DNA of 64,000 nt from NCBI RefSeq assembly GCF_963676735.1, contig NZ_OY781464.1, positions 2,017,001 through 2,081,000 on the forward strand, written 5' to 3'. The position numbers were made by a program, and so were the translations under genes. Source of the DNA: an uncultured Draconibacterium sp. Lineage in GTDB: Bacteria; Bacteroidota; Bacteroidia; Bacteroidales; Prolixibacteraceae. The notes under the pieces are model-generated. The model did not search any database. It was not told the origin of the DNA and saw nothing but the letters and a program-made list of their open reading frames with translations. Below are positions 17,892 to 27,152 of the stretch, piece by piece (within the stretch, counting starts at the first letter, position 1; the number at the start of each line of letters is the position of its first letter).

Positions 17892-19065
17892 GCAAACCAT
17901 AATTTGCGTTGATGATGAAGAAATAATTCTTGACGCTATACAGGAACAGCTTCAGGCATCGTTTGGAGAGGAGTATAATATTGAAACATCAGACAGTGGA
18001 GAGGACGCATTAGAGTTTTTTAAAGAATTACTTGATGAAGGGCAACAGGTACCTGTAGTTATTTCGGATTACATAATGCCCGGAATGAAAGGAGATGAGT
18101 TGCTTAAGGAGATTCATAAACTTTCGCCCGACTCGTTAAAAATATTACTTACGGGACAGGCCAGTATCGAAGGAATTAGTAATGCCATAAATAATGCTCA
18201 GCTTTATCGGTTTATCTCTAAACCATGGGACAAAAATGATTTGGTTTTAACGGTAAAGGAAGCCGTTAAAAGTTTTTTCCAGGAAGTAAAAATCCGAAAA
18301 CAAAATAAAGAATTGCTTGAACTGAATGCCTCGTTGGAAGAACAAGTGATTGAGCGAACCGAAGAACTGCGAAAAGCTAATGCTGCAAAAGATAAATTCT
18401 TTTCGATAATTGCCCACGACCTAAAAAGTCCGTTTAATGCGTTACTTGGCCTCTCGGATGCCATGCTCGAAAACTGGGATATCTTTCCGGATGAAGACAA
18501 ATTGGATTTTGTAATGGACATCAACAAAGCCTCGAAAAATACCTACACATTATTGCAAAATTTGTTGGAATGGTCGCGCTCACAAACCGGCAAGGTGGTT
18601 GTTGAGCCATCGGAAATTAACCCAAAAAATATTGTTCAAAACAACATCGATGTTTTAAAACAACATGCTGACTCAAAAGAAATAAAAATTGTAAACAAAG
18701 TGGATGACTCCGTAAGATGTTATGCCGATGAAAACATGATATCAACAGTGTTCAGAAACTTAATTTCAAACGCCATAAAATTTACAAATATAAATGGCAA
18801 CATTACCGTTACCAGCAGCACCAACCACGAATTAATAAGCTTTTGTATATCGGATGATGGTATTGGAATGGATGAAAAAACCAAAAACGAACTGTTTAAC
18901 CTGAGTAGCAAAACCCAACGGTTTGGCACCTCGCATGAAAGCGGAACGGGTTTGGGGTTGCACCTTTGCAAAGAGTTTGTTGAGAAAAACGGTGGTACAA
19001 TTTCGGTAACAAGCAAAGAAAATGAGGGCAGTACTTTTTGTTTTACACTGCCTTTATCGAATTAA
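17884..19065 (+). CDS. receiver-histidine kinase hybrid (REC-HisKA-HATPase)
   Basis: 393 residues from the ATG at 17884; an in-frame ATG at 17866 would add six residues lying inside the upstream coding region. The N-terminal REC (ICVDDEEIILD, SDYIMPGMKGDE with Asp62, LTGQA, SKPW) is close to the preceding stand-alone regulator, suggesting duplication. A coiled coil leads to the H-box IIAHDLKSPFNALLG with His near residue 178, then FRNLISNAIKFT, SDDGIGMD and GTGLGLHLCKEF. The protein is cytosolic. The REC-first architecture suggests that phosphorylation by the upstream kinase controls this second kinase, a two-step relay. The stop overlaps the convergent aminopeptidase gene stop by 4 bp. Confidence 0.92.
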   Translation: MNKQTIICVDDEEIILDAIQEQLQASFGEEYNIETSDSGEDALEFFKELLDEGQQVPVVISDYIMPGMKGDELLKEIHKLSPDSLKILLTGQASIEGISNAINNAQLYRFISKPWDKNDLVLTVKEAVKSFFQEVKIRKQNKELLELNASLEEQVIERTEELRKANAAKDKFFSIIAHDLKSPFNALLGLSDAMLENWDIFPDEDKLDFVMDINKASKNTYTLLQNLLEWSRSQTGKVVVEPSEINPKNIVQNNIDVLKQHADSKEIKIVNKVDDSVRCYADENMISTVFRNLISNAIKFTNINGNITVTSSTNHELISFCISDDGIGMDEKTKNELFNLSSKTQRFGTSHESGTGLGLHLCKEFVEKNGGTISVTSKENEGSTFCFTLPLSN

Positions 19066-20843
19066 ATTTGCTGGGTAAGTTCGTCTAAAAACTCGTGATA
19101 TTCTTTTGCCAAACAGGGCTTTAATTTTTGGTTTACCATTTGGTGATACTTATTAAGCCATTGTGTCTCTTCAAATGAGAGAAGGTCTGTTTTTATCAAT
19201 TCCAAGTCGATCGGACACAGCGTTAAGGTTTCAAAACCAAGAAATCTGCCGTATTGAGTTTCTTCCATTTCTTTGCAAACAATCATATTCTCGGTCCGAA
19301 TTCCGTATTGCCCCTCGCGATAAAACGCGGGTTCGTTCGACAAAACGTGTCCGGGCTCAATCATATTCTCATTGTATTCCTGTCGAATGGCCATTGGTCC
19401 TTCATGCACATTTAAAAAATGGCCAACCCCATGCCCGGTTCCATGGCCGTAATTCATGCCGTTTTGCCATAAAGGCTGACGTGCCAGAATATCTAAATGA
19501 CACCCTTTAGTACCGTACGGGAATTTAGCCATCGATAAAGCCATCATTCCTTTTAACACCAGCGTATAATCTATTCGTTGCTGTTCCGATATCCGTCCCA
19601 GGGCAACTGTTCTGGTAATATCGGTCGTTCCATCAAAATACTGCCCTCCCGAATCAAACAACAAAATACCATCGGCCTTAACAGGCAAAGCATTGTTGGG
19701 GGTCACGCTTAAATGTACAATTGCCCCATGTTCTTTGTACCCCACAATTGGAGGAAAACTCTCCCCCATAAATCCTTCTTGTTTTGCCCGGCATTCTTTT
19801 AACTTCTCTCCAATTGTATATTCTGAAACTGCGGATTTACCTACTGTCTGTTTTAACCAGAATAAAAACTCCACCAAAGCAACACCATCTTTTAACATCG
19901 CTGTTCTAAAACCTTCAAGTTCCACCGGATTCTTTTTAGCTTTTAGTAACGACACAATAGATGTTCCTTCTACAATTTCATTCTTTAACCTGATATTTGA
20001 AAAAGCAGCAAAGTTAGCTGTGTTGGCATCAAGGTATATTTTCTGACCATTTAGTTCTGATAAAAAGTCATAAAACTGTTCATAATCCAGAACTTCAACA
20101 CCATCGTTGTGCAAACTGTCAAGTGTTTTATCGTTGAGCTTATTTTTATTTACAAACAAATAACTCTTGTTTTTACCCACCAAGGCATAGGCACAAAACA
20201 CCGGGTTATACAAAATATCAGATCCACGCAGATTAAACTGCCAGGCCAGCTCATCAAGCATCGTAATCAGGTGATAGTTGGCACCAGCCTTAGTTGTTGC
20301 AGTAATTAACTGCTCTTGTTTTTCTTTTCTTGATAAACCGGTATATTTTAGCTCGAATTCAAAAACCTCATTAGCCGGAAAATCTGGCCTGTTCTGCCAT
20401 ATTTGTTCAAACAGATCACCTGTAGCTACTAAAGCAATATTTCCCTTTTTTAAGACATTTTCGAACTGTCTAAATCCATCGGCAGATATCGTTTGTGTGT
20501 CAACCCCTACCCTGCTTTCTGCCGGTAATTTCTCCAGAATCCATTGTTCCGGCAGTACCGCTTCCGGAACCCGAAGTTTCTGCATAACAATACCAGTTCC
20601 TTCTAATTGTTCCTCAGCCTGAAGGAAATAGCGGGAATCGGTCCACAAAGCAGCATCTTTTTGCGTTACAACCAACATTCCGTACGAGCCGGTAAAACCC
20701 GAAATAAACTGACGTGTTTGCCAGCGAATCGGTAAATATTCGCTTGAATGCGGATCAGTTCCTGAAATATACCAGGCATCGATCCCTGATTTTTGCATTA
20801 CAGCACGCAGCGCCACCAGTCGTTTCCTTATTTCAGATTTCAT
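19062..20843 (-). CDS. pepP: Xaa-Pro aminopeptidase, M24B family
   Basis: 593 residues, the longer three-domain form. The N-terminal creatinase-like domains include DPHSSEYLPIRWQTRQFISGFTGS in several pieces; the C-terminal pita-bread domain has metal-ligand regions LLFDSGGQYFDGTTDITR (two Asp), GHGTGHGVGH (His) and LSNEPAFYREGQYGIRTENM (two Glu). It removes N-terminal residues preceding proline and uses two metal ions, usually Mn. There is no signal peptide, so it acts in the cytosol. It is 10 bp downstream of the Nudix gene, likely co-transcribed. Confidence 0.93.
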   Translation of the reverse strand: MKSEIRKRLVALRAVMQKSGIDAWYISGTDPHSSEYLPIRWQTRQFISGFTGSYGMLVVTQKDAALWTDSRYFLQAEEQLEGTGIVMQKLRVPEAVLPEQWILEKLPAESRVGVDTQTISADGFRQFENVLKKGNIALVATGDLFEQIWQNRPDFPANEVFEFELKYTGLSRKEKQEQLITATTKAGANYHLITMLDELAWQFNLRGSDILYNPVFCAYALVGKNKSYLFVNKNKLNDKTLDSLHNDGVEVLDYEQFYDFLSELNGQKIYLDANTANFAAFSNIRLKNEIVEGTSIVSLLKAKKNPVELEGFRTAMLKDGVALVEFLFWLKQTVGKSAVSEYTIGEKLKECRAKQEGFMGESFPPIVGYKEHGAIVHLSVTPNNALPVKADGILLFDSGGQYFDGTTDITRTVALGRISEQQRIDYTLVLKGMMALSMAKFPYGTKGCHLDILARQPLWQNGMNYGHGTGHGVGHFLNVHEGPMAIRQEYNENMIEPGHVLSNEPAFYREGQYGIRTENMIVCKEMEETQYGRFLGFETLTLCPIDLELIKTDLLSFEETQWLNKYHQMVNQKLKPCLAKEYHEFLDELTQQI

Positions 20844-20853
20844 TACTTTGATG

Positions 20854-21399
20854 TTATTTAGTTTTTGTGCGCTTTAAGTTCTTAAAATAAAGTTGAACAA
20901 AATTTTTAATTGATGGTGCCGGAATATCCTTATAATCCAGTTCGTCTTCAGCATAAAACTTATAATCCAGAATATCATCCATGGGCTTTAATCCTTCGGT
21001 AAAATAATCGTTTACCACAAAAGCCATATCCAGCGTAAAAACTGAAAAATCGGAAAACACATACTCGTTTGGTGCCGAAGTCAAATATTGAAGCGATTTC
21101 ACGTCTAATGCCAACTCCTCTTTCAACTCTCGTTTAACTGCCTGTTCTGCTGTTTCCATAGGGTCGATAAAACCACCGGGCAGGTCAAGTTTCCCATAAT
21201 TTGGCTCAACACCGCGCGTAACCAACATTAATTTTCCGGCCTTATCGGTTACCAATGCAGCTACTGCCGCCGACGAGTTTATAAAAAAATGAAAACCACA
21301 AGCACCGCATTTTAACGATCTATCTCCTGATTGTGTAAAATTTACGCTGCCACATTTTAAACAATGCTTAATTACTTTTAAGGGGTGTGTTGCCTGCAT
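20854..21399 (-). CDS. Nudix hydrolase with N-terminal zinc ribbon
   Basis: 181 residues from the ATG at 21399; the longer in-frame start at 21450 would overlap the upstream gene by 51 bp, while the ATG at 21399 overlaps that gene's stop by one base (TAATG). Residues 13-37 have two Cys pairs (CLKCG, CGAC) forming a zinc ribbon. The Nudix box GGFIDPMETAEQ-KRELKEEL has the metal-binding RELKEE core, with the final Gly of the consensus replaced. The arrangement resembles NudC-type NADH pyrophosphatases but is shorter, so the substrate is not certain. Confidence 0.88.
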   Translation of the reverse strand: MQATHPLKVIKHCLKCGSVNFTQSGDRSLKCGACGFHFFINSSAAVAALVTDKAGKLMLVTRGVEPNYGKLDLPGGFIDPMETAEQAVKRELKEELALDVKSLQYLTSAPNEYVFSDFSVFTLDMAFVVNDYFTEGLKPMDDILDYKFYAEDELDYKDIPAPSIKNFVQLYFKNLKRTKTK

Positions 21400-22301
21400 T
21401 AATCTATAAATTTTTGTGCTTGTAACCAGGTGCAAAATAACTCGGGCCATTCGGCTGCCGGTAAGCCTGTTTCACGAATTCCAAAACCATGACCACCTTC
21501 AGCAAAAATGTGCATTTCTGCAGGTACATTATACTTTTTAAGCTGGGTATAAAATGCAATAGAATTTTGCGGCACAACAGCCTTATCGTCGTCGGCCAGT
21601 ACCAAAAAAGTAGGTGGTGTTTCTGCTCCCACATTTAATTCGTTCGAGTATTTTCGAACTAATTCTTTATCGTGTCCTTTTCCAATTAGATTTTCACGCG
21701 AGCCAATGTGACTATATTTTTCATTCATTGTAATAACCGGGTACAATAGCAACATAAAATCGGGTCGGCAACTCTGCCGGGCTACCGGATTTGTGCTGGT
21801 CTGGTCGCCATAATCAAAAACAGTTCCTGCTGTAGATGCCAGATGCCCTCCGGCCGATGATCCGGCTATTCCGATTTTATCCGAATCTATTCCCCACTCT
21901 TTAGCATTGGCCCGTACCATGCGAATTGCCTGTCGGGCATCGCTACCCGGCACCTCGTGGTGTCCATACGGGAGGCGGTATTTCAAGACAATTCCGGCAA
22001 TCCCCTTCTTTTGCAGAAACCGGGCGATATCGTATCCCTCATGATCCATTGCTTCAATTCTATACCCCCCTCCAGGGCAAATAATAACCCCGGCACCAGT
22101 GTTATTTTCAGCTTCAGGCAAAAACACATACATCTGAGCCTCCGAGACATTACGTACCCGCACTCCGTCGTACTTTTCTTCCGGTTCTGTCATCCCGTTA
22201 TCATTTGGCGCACCGTTTGGCCATACCTTCAGTACTTTATCCTGGGCCATTGTTATTGAAGAAAAGATAGTTGCAAGAATTAAAAAACTAATCAATTTCA
22301 T
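21399..22301 (-). CDS. secreted alpha/beta hydrolase (BD-FAE/xylan-esterase type)
   Basis: 300 residues with a Sec signal (cleavage after MAQ). VIICPGGGYR is the oxyanion-hole HGG-like segment, IGIAGSSAGGHLAS the nucleophile elbow with the catalytic Ser, ADDDKAVVP the Asp and AEGGHGFGIR the His. These fit the bifunctional feruloyl/acetyl-xylan esterase group. It probably de-esterifies plant or algal polysaccharide fragments. It is the head of the Nudix-pepP set, an association probably due to gene packing and not to shared function. Confidence 0.88.
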   Translation of the reverse strand: MKLISFLILATIFSSITMAQDKVLKVWPNGAPNDNGMTEPEEKYDGVRVRNVSEAQMYVFLPEAENNTGAGVIICPGGGYRIEAMDHEGYDIARFLQKKGIAGIVLKYRLPYGHHEVPGSDARQAIRMVRANAKEWGIDSDKIGIAGSSAGGHLASTAGTVFDYGDQTSTNPVARQSCRPDFMLLLYPVITMNEKYSHIGSRENLIGKGHDKELVRKYSNELNVGAETPPTFLVLADDDKAVVPQNSIAFYTQLKKYNVPAEMHIFAEGGHGFGIRETGLPAAEWPELFCTWLQAQKFID

Positions 22302-22317
22302 AAGTTGGAAGTATTTG

Positions 22318-22851
22318 TTATTTACTTTTTGCTCCTACAAAATAATGTTCCTTATCAGAAAATAACACATTAAAAGTAGTTAACGAACCATAAGCCCTGG
22401 TAATGTATTGTTGGATATTTACTTTTTCTTCATCGCTTAGCGATTTGCTGCTGTTTATATTTTGCTCGAGAACACGAAGCCTGTCGCGCAACATTACGAT
22501 CTTATGAAAAAAAGTTTCAATCGGAATTTCTTTTGGTTTTAGCTCCTGGTTGGCCGGCTGTAAAAACATAGTTCCACCACTCCATTTCTCGCCAAGCGGA
22601 ACAAGCTCATTCAATACCGCGTGTTTATCAAGCACATAGCTTATAACTTTCTCTAATTCTTTTATCGACAAGGATGATTTTGCTCCCGATTCATTGGTTT
22701 CCAAAACCGTTAAATCAGTATTTCGTTTGGTTATTTCCATTTTACCGCCTCTTTCAAAAAAAATCTCATAGGCCGTTAAATTATCTTTGCTAACAATTCC
22801 TTCTCCGTAACGCGGATGTTCAACGCGTGTTCCAATAGTCAATTCTTCCAT
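22318..22851 (-). CDS. conserved hypothetical protein with Tudor/UvrD-C-like N-terminus
   Basis: 177 residues, no signal or membrane segment. Residues 6-45 (GTRVEHPRYGEGIVSKD) resemble the small beta-barrel found at the C-terminus of UvrD/PcrA-type helicases and in CarD-like proteins, which bind RNA polymerase or nucleic acid. The rest is helical and charged, with a possible coiled coil around residues 110-150. I do not recognise a named family. It starts 60 bp downstream of the LysM gene stop and 17 bp before the esterase gene. Confidence 0.7.
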   Translation of the reverse strand: MEELTIGTRVEHPRYGEGIVSKDNLTAYEIFFERGGKMEITKRNTDLTVLETNESGAKSSLSIKELEKVISYVLDKHAVLNELVPLGEKWSGGTMFLQPANQELKPKEIPIETFFHKIVMLRDRLRVLEQNINSSKSLSDEEKVNIQQYITRAYGSLTTFNVLFSDKEHYFVGAKSK

Positions 22852-22910
22852 TTTAGTTCAATTTGATCTGTTCAATAAAAAGTTTCAAGATATAAAATTC
22901 AGGTTCAATT

Positions 22911-25331
22911 CTAATTAACTGAAGCAGCTATTAAGCGAGGTTGCCCTTTTACACGTTTTCGCAACACTTCGTAATCGTTGGTGTACGAAATTACCGATAC
23001 GCCTTCGTTCATGTAGCCGCCAAATTGTGTAAGTTTTTCAAAATGATAGTTTCCCTGCATCTGATAGGTGTGCATATAAGGTAAACAATCAGCAAAATCG
23101 GCTCCATAAGAAATTAATGCAGACACAAAATACATGGTTACATCAAAACCCTGAAAACCAAAATTATCGGGTTCGGTTCCAAAAAACTGTTTATACTTTT
23201 TGATAAAACCAATGGTATTTTTATTGCTGTAGTCGGTATAATACGGAGCAATGTACTTCAATTTCAGATTATGAAAGTGTTCGATTTGTATACTGGAATA
23301 ATTGGGAAAACGACTGGTTCCTATTAAGGTAATTGAGTAGTCGTCGGCAAGATTATTCACGTTTGAAATAGCAACGCTAAGTTCGCCTTCGTTTGACGAA
23401 GGAATAAACACTACATTTTCTTTTTGTTTCGACATAATTCGGCGTAAGCCAAAAGTACCTTCATTATTAAAATCGTAAATCGTAAAATTTACACCTTCTG
23501 TGCTGCTTAGCAGACCTGAATTAAAAAATTTCTCTTTTAACAGCTCTACCAAGTTACCTTCCGGTGTTCCGCTGTAATCAGAGGTTTTTACAATAATAAA
23601 ATTACTGTTGTGGTGTTCTTCGGCAACCATTTCGGCTGTTTGTCGCATTAAGTAATCGCGCGAAGGATTTACCTGAAAGTAATTTGCATTAGCTTTTGTG
23701 AGAAGCGATTGCGAAGCCAGTGGCGAAACAAAAGGTATTCTATTCTTTGCAGCATAAGCAGCAATTTCGTTTTGAACGCTTGGGAAAATTGGCCCAATTA
23801 TTAAATCCGTTAGTAAGAATTCTTCGCTCTGAAAATACTGTCGAATGGAATCGGCATTACGCTGCGTATCATACACATTTAGGGTAAGCGTAAAACCGGC
23901 ATTTTGCAAGGAGTCGATAGCCAGTAAAGCGCCTTCGTAAAACTGTACAAAGTTTTCACTTCCACCATAAAATTGCTTAAAAAGTTCCTTTCTCTCTTCA
24001 AGTTCAATTGTGGTATCAAGAGCTATTTCGGCTTCCTCATTGGTAAAAAGAGCTGTTGTATCAATAACAAGATCTTCGCGATTTAAAGTATCGTTTGCCT
24101 CGTAATAAAAAGGTAAGAACATGGCAACTGTGTAGTTTCGGTCTTGATTATGGAGCGTAAAATCTGGCCGGCACGATTCAGGAATCTCAACCGGAACCTC
24201 AACCGCGTATATTTCTGCCATTAGCTGCGCCGAATCAATTTCAACATTGGTTGTTGGCTCCAGTTCCAAAAAGTCATCCAGTTTTTTAGGTATCAAAATT
24301 GTTTCGCCATAAACCAGGTTTCGCCTATCCAGTACAGGGTTATACTTTATAAGCTCAGGAATTTCAATACTGTATTGTTTGGACAGGCCATAAAGTGTTT
24401 CGCCTTTTTGTACCAGATGTTGATCGAATGCGGCAGAATTTACCGGCTTTACATGAGGCTCGTTAACTGCGGGAACGGGTATTTTTATTACAGCACCTGC
24501 CGGAAAACCGGTTTTTAAAATCGGGTTAATAGCTTTCAGTTCTTCTTCTGATACATTATATTTACGTGTGGTTCCCCACATGGTCTCCCCCGATTCAATA
24601 ATGTGTTCAATATAATTTTTAGTACTGCTTTTATGGATTGGCTGTGGCCCACCACCTTCATCTTCCGGTGCAATTGGCTTAATTTTCAATGTCATTCCTG
24701 CTTTTAACTCCTGGGCTTTAGGGTTTAGTGCAAGTAACTCATCGGTTGTGGTATTGTATTTTTTTGCAAGCGAGAACAGCGTTTCGCCTGAAACTACCTG
24801 ATGTGTTGTAAAATTTTTATTTTCCAGTTGATTTTCAATGTTTGATTCGAATGCATTTTCTGATGCTACAGTTGTGTTCCAGTATGGGATATTTAATTTG
24901 GTTCTCTTTTTAAACTTTCTAACTGTAGGATTGTATGCATAGAGTTCTTCCACCGTTATGCCGTACTTTTTTGCAATAAAATATGCAGTTTCTTTTTTTG
25001 ATTCTATCTTATAGGTTGTAAAGCCATCAGGGTCTCCTTTTTGTATCGTATCAGAAGCATCAATCTGCGTTATTTGTGCATACGGTATTTTCAGTACCTC
25101 AGCAATAGATAAACCTGATTTTATTGATGGATTATGTTGTTCGAGTATTGATTGCGAGATACCATATTTTTTGCTTATCGAATAAATAGTTTCTCCGGTT
25201 CGCACATGATGCATTAGGTACTTTTCCCCCTGGATAACTACAATCTCATTTTCAACAAAATTTTGCCCATTCACTTGTTCATTAAAAACCATTAGAAAAA
25301 ATGCACAACAAAGTAGCAAAAGACTTCTCAT
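22911..25331 (-). CDS. five LysM repeats fused to a periplasmic-binding-protein domain
   Basis: 806 residues with a Sec signal (cleavage near VNG/QN). Five LysM domains of about 45 residues follow; each carries a G/K-E-T-hydrophobic start and a hydrophobic NP motif (QHNPSI, AYNPTV, ALNPKA, AINPIL, KYNPVL). From about residue 375 (NYTVAMFLPFYY) to the end is a type I periplasmic-binding fold like amino-acid ABC receptors: LIIGPIFPSVQNEIAAYAAKNRIPFVSPLASQ in parts, then VFIPSSNEGELSVAI and GFQGFDVTMYFV. LysM anchors it to peptidoglycan. No ABC transporter gene is adjacent, so it may sense or scaffold rather than feed a transporter. Confidence 0.9.
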   Translation of the reverse strand: MRSLLLLCCAFFLMVFNEQVNGQNFVENEIVVIQGEKYLMHHVRTGETIYSISKKYGISQSILEQHNPSIKSGLSIAEVLKIPYAQITQIDASDTIQKGDPDGFTTYKIESKKETAYFIAKKYGITVEELYAYNPTVRKFKKRTKLNIPYWNTTVASENAFESNIENQLENKNFTTHQVVSGETLFSLAKKYNTTTDELLALNPKAQELKAGMTLKIKPIAPEDEGGGPQPIHKSSTKNYIEHIIESGETMWGTTRKYNVSEEELKAINPILKTGFPAGAVIKIPVPAVNEPHVKPVNSAAFDQHLVQKGETLYGLSKQYSIEIPELIKYNPVLDRRNLVYGETILIPKKLDDFLELEPTTNVEIDSAQLMAEIYAVEVPVEIPESCRPDFTLHNQDRNYTVAMFLPFYYEANDTLNREDLVIDTTALFTNEEAEIALDTTIELEERKELFKQFYGGSENFVQFYEGALLAIDSLQNAGFTLTLNVYDTQRNADSIRQYFQSEEFLLTDLIIGPIFPSVQNEIAAYAAKNRIPFVSPLASQSLLTKANANYFQVNPSRDYLMRQTAEMVAEEHHNSNFIIVKTSDYSGTPEGNLVELLKEKFFNSGLLSSTEGVNFTIYDFNNEGTFGLRRIMSKQKENVVFIPSSNEGELSVAISNVNNLADDYSITLIGTSRFPNYSSIQIEHFHNLKLKYIAPYYTDYSNKNTIGFIKKYKQFFGTEPDNFGFQGFDVTMYFVSALISYGADFADCLPYMHTYQMQGNYHFEKLTQFGGYMNEGVSVISYTNDYEVLRKRVKGQPRLIAASVN

Positions 25332-25511
25332 TAGATCAAGAATTTTAAAATTCGCTCAAATTTAGCAAATCTATTACAACACCTAAATCCTAACGAACAC
25401 TTTCAGTATTAATTTTACAGTTTTCTCAAACACTAGCTGATGTTTTGTGTTCTCTTGTTAACAAGCGCTTTAAATTCATGCGCAATTCAAGCAATTTTGG
25501 TACGATATTCT

Positions 25512-25519
25512 TACTTTTG
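25512..25519 (+). promoter_or_regulatory. -7 promoter element of guaA
   Basis: TACTTTTG matches TAnnTTTG. The -33 TTG is not at ideal spacing (nearest TTTG 12 bp upstream). Transcription would start about 20 bp before the guaA ATG. Confidence 0.5.
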
Positions 25520-25545
25520 TCTTTTCAATAATAAATAAATTTTTC

Positions 25546-27075
25546 ATGCAGGAAAAAATATTAATCCTAGATTTTGGTTCTCAGTACACTCAACTAATTG
25601 GCCGTAAGGTTCGTGAGTTAAATGTATATTGCGAAATTCACCCCTATAATCATTACCCGGAAATTGATAACAGTGTAAAAGGTGTTATTCTTTCAGGAAG
25701 CCCGTACTCTGTTCGCGATGAAGATGCACCGCGTCCCGACCTGTCGAAAATAAAAGGTAAACTACCGGTATTGGGCGTTTGTTACGGTGCGCAGTATCTT
25801 GCACATTTTTTTGGAGGCGAGGTAGCACCATCAAACACTCGCGAGTATGGAAGAGCCAATCTTGGGTTTATCGACCATGACAGCATTCTGTTTCAGAATA
25901 TAAGTTTGCACACCCAGGTGTGGATGTCGCACGGCGATACCATTGTTAAACTACCTAAAAACTATAAAGTTATTGCATCAACCGAAGATGTTAACTACGC
26001 AGCTTACAAGGTTGACAATGAAAAAACATGGGCTATTCAGTTTCACCCGGAAGTGTACCACACCACAGAGGGGAAACAACTGCTTGAAAACTTTGTAACA
26101 ACCATTTGCGGATGCGAACAAAACTGGACTCCCGATTCATTTGTTGAAACAACTGTACAAGAACTTAAAGCACAGCTCGGCAATGATAAGGTTGTACTTG
26201 GACTGTCGGGTGGTGTTGACTCGTCGGTTGCCGGGGTATTGTTAAACAGGGCCATTGGTAAAAACCTCACCTGCATTTTTGTTGATAATGGTCTGCTTCG
26301 GAAAAATGAATTTGAAGATGTGCTCCATTCCTACGAAAATATGGGATTGAATGTAATTGGCGTTGATGCTCGAAAAAAGTTTTGGGATGACCTGGAAGGC
26401 ATAACCGATCCGGAACAGAAACGTAAAATTATTGGAAGAAACTTTATCGAGGTTTTTGACGAAGAAGCGCACAAAATCAAAGATGTAAAATGGTTGGCGC
26501 AAGGAACCATTTACCCTGATGTTATCGAGTCAGTATCGGTTAATGGCCCGTCAGCAACAATTAAATCGCATCACAACGTTGGAGGTCTTCCCGAAAAAAT
26601 GAACCTAAAAGTTGTTGAACCGCTAAAACTGCTTTTTAAAGATGAAGTTAGAAGAGTAGGCGGTGCGCTAAATATAAAAAAAGAACTTTTAGGCCGTCAC
26701 CCATTCCCGGGGCCCGGTCTGGGAATCCGAATTTTAGGGGATGTAACGCCTGAAAAAGTGAGAATTCTGCAAGAAGCTGACGCCATATTTATAAACGGAC
26801 TAAAAAACTGGGGACTTTACGACGATGTTTGGCAAGCAGGTGTAATGCTGCTTCCGGTGCAATCTGTTGGCGTAATGGGCGACGAACGCACTTACGAAAA
26901 TACCGTTGCATTGCGTGCAGTAACTTCTACCGACGGGATGACGGCTGACTGGGTTCACCTTCCCTATGATTTTCTGGCTAAAATGTCGAATGAAATTATA
27001 AATAAAGTACGTGGCATAAACAGGGTTGTGTACGACATCAGCTCTAAACCGCCTGCAACAATCGAGTGGGAATAG
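25546..27075 (+). CDS. guaA: GMP synthase (glutamine-hydrolysing)
   Basis: 509 residues, normal length. The N-terminal glutamine amidotransferase domain has GVCYGAQYLAH with the nucleophile Cys and QFHPEVYHT with the catalytic His. The ATP-pyrophosphatase domain has the P-loop GLSGGVDSSVA, and the C-terminal dimerisation domain includes RHPFPGPGLGIRILGD. It converts XMP to GMP using glutamine and ATP in the cytosol. Essential purine biosynthesis; single gene with its own promoter. Confidence 0.98.
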   Translation: MQEKILILDFGSQYTQLIGRKVRELNVYCEIHPYNHYPEIDNSVKGVILSGSPYSVRDEDAPRPDLSKIKGKLPVLGVCYGAQYLAHFFGGEVAPSNTREYGRANLGFIDHDSILFQNISLHTQVWMSHGDTIVKLPKNYKVIASTEDVNYAAYKVDNEKTWAIQFHPEVYHTTEGKQLLENFVTTICGCEQNWTPDSFVETTVQELKAQLGNDKVVLGLSGGVDSSVAGVLLNRAIGKNLTCIFVDNGLLRKNEFEDVLHSYENMGLNVIGVDARKKFWDDLEGITDPEQKRKIIGRNFIEVFDEEAHKIKDVKWLAQGTIYPDVIESVSVNGPSATIKSHHNVGGLPEKMNLKVVEPLKLLFKDEVRRVGGALNIKKELLGRHPFPGPGLGIRILGDVTPEKVRILQEADAIFINGLKNWGLYDDVWQAGVMLLPVQSVGVMGDERTYENTVALRAVTSTDGMTADWVHLPYDFLAKMSNEIINKVRGINRVVYDISSKPPATIEWE

Positions 27076-27105
27076 TTGTTGCAAATTGTAACGATTGTAA
27101 TTTTG
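27076..27105 (+). promoter_or_regulatory. sigma-ABfr promoter of the S41 protease gene
   Basis: TTG at 27076-27078, exactly 19 bp, then TAATTTTG at 27098-27105. This is the full Bacteroidota housekeeping promoter pattern (TTG-N19-TAnnTTTG). It begins immediately after the guaA stop, giving a leader of about 40 nt before the ATG at 27153. Confidence 0.75.
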
Positions 27106-27152
27106 GCAGACTTATTGCTAAAATTCATCGTTGTAAAAGAAAGAAAAAAGTT

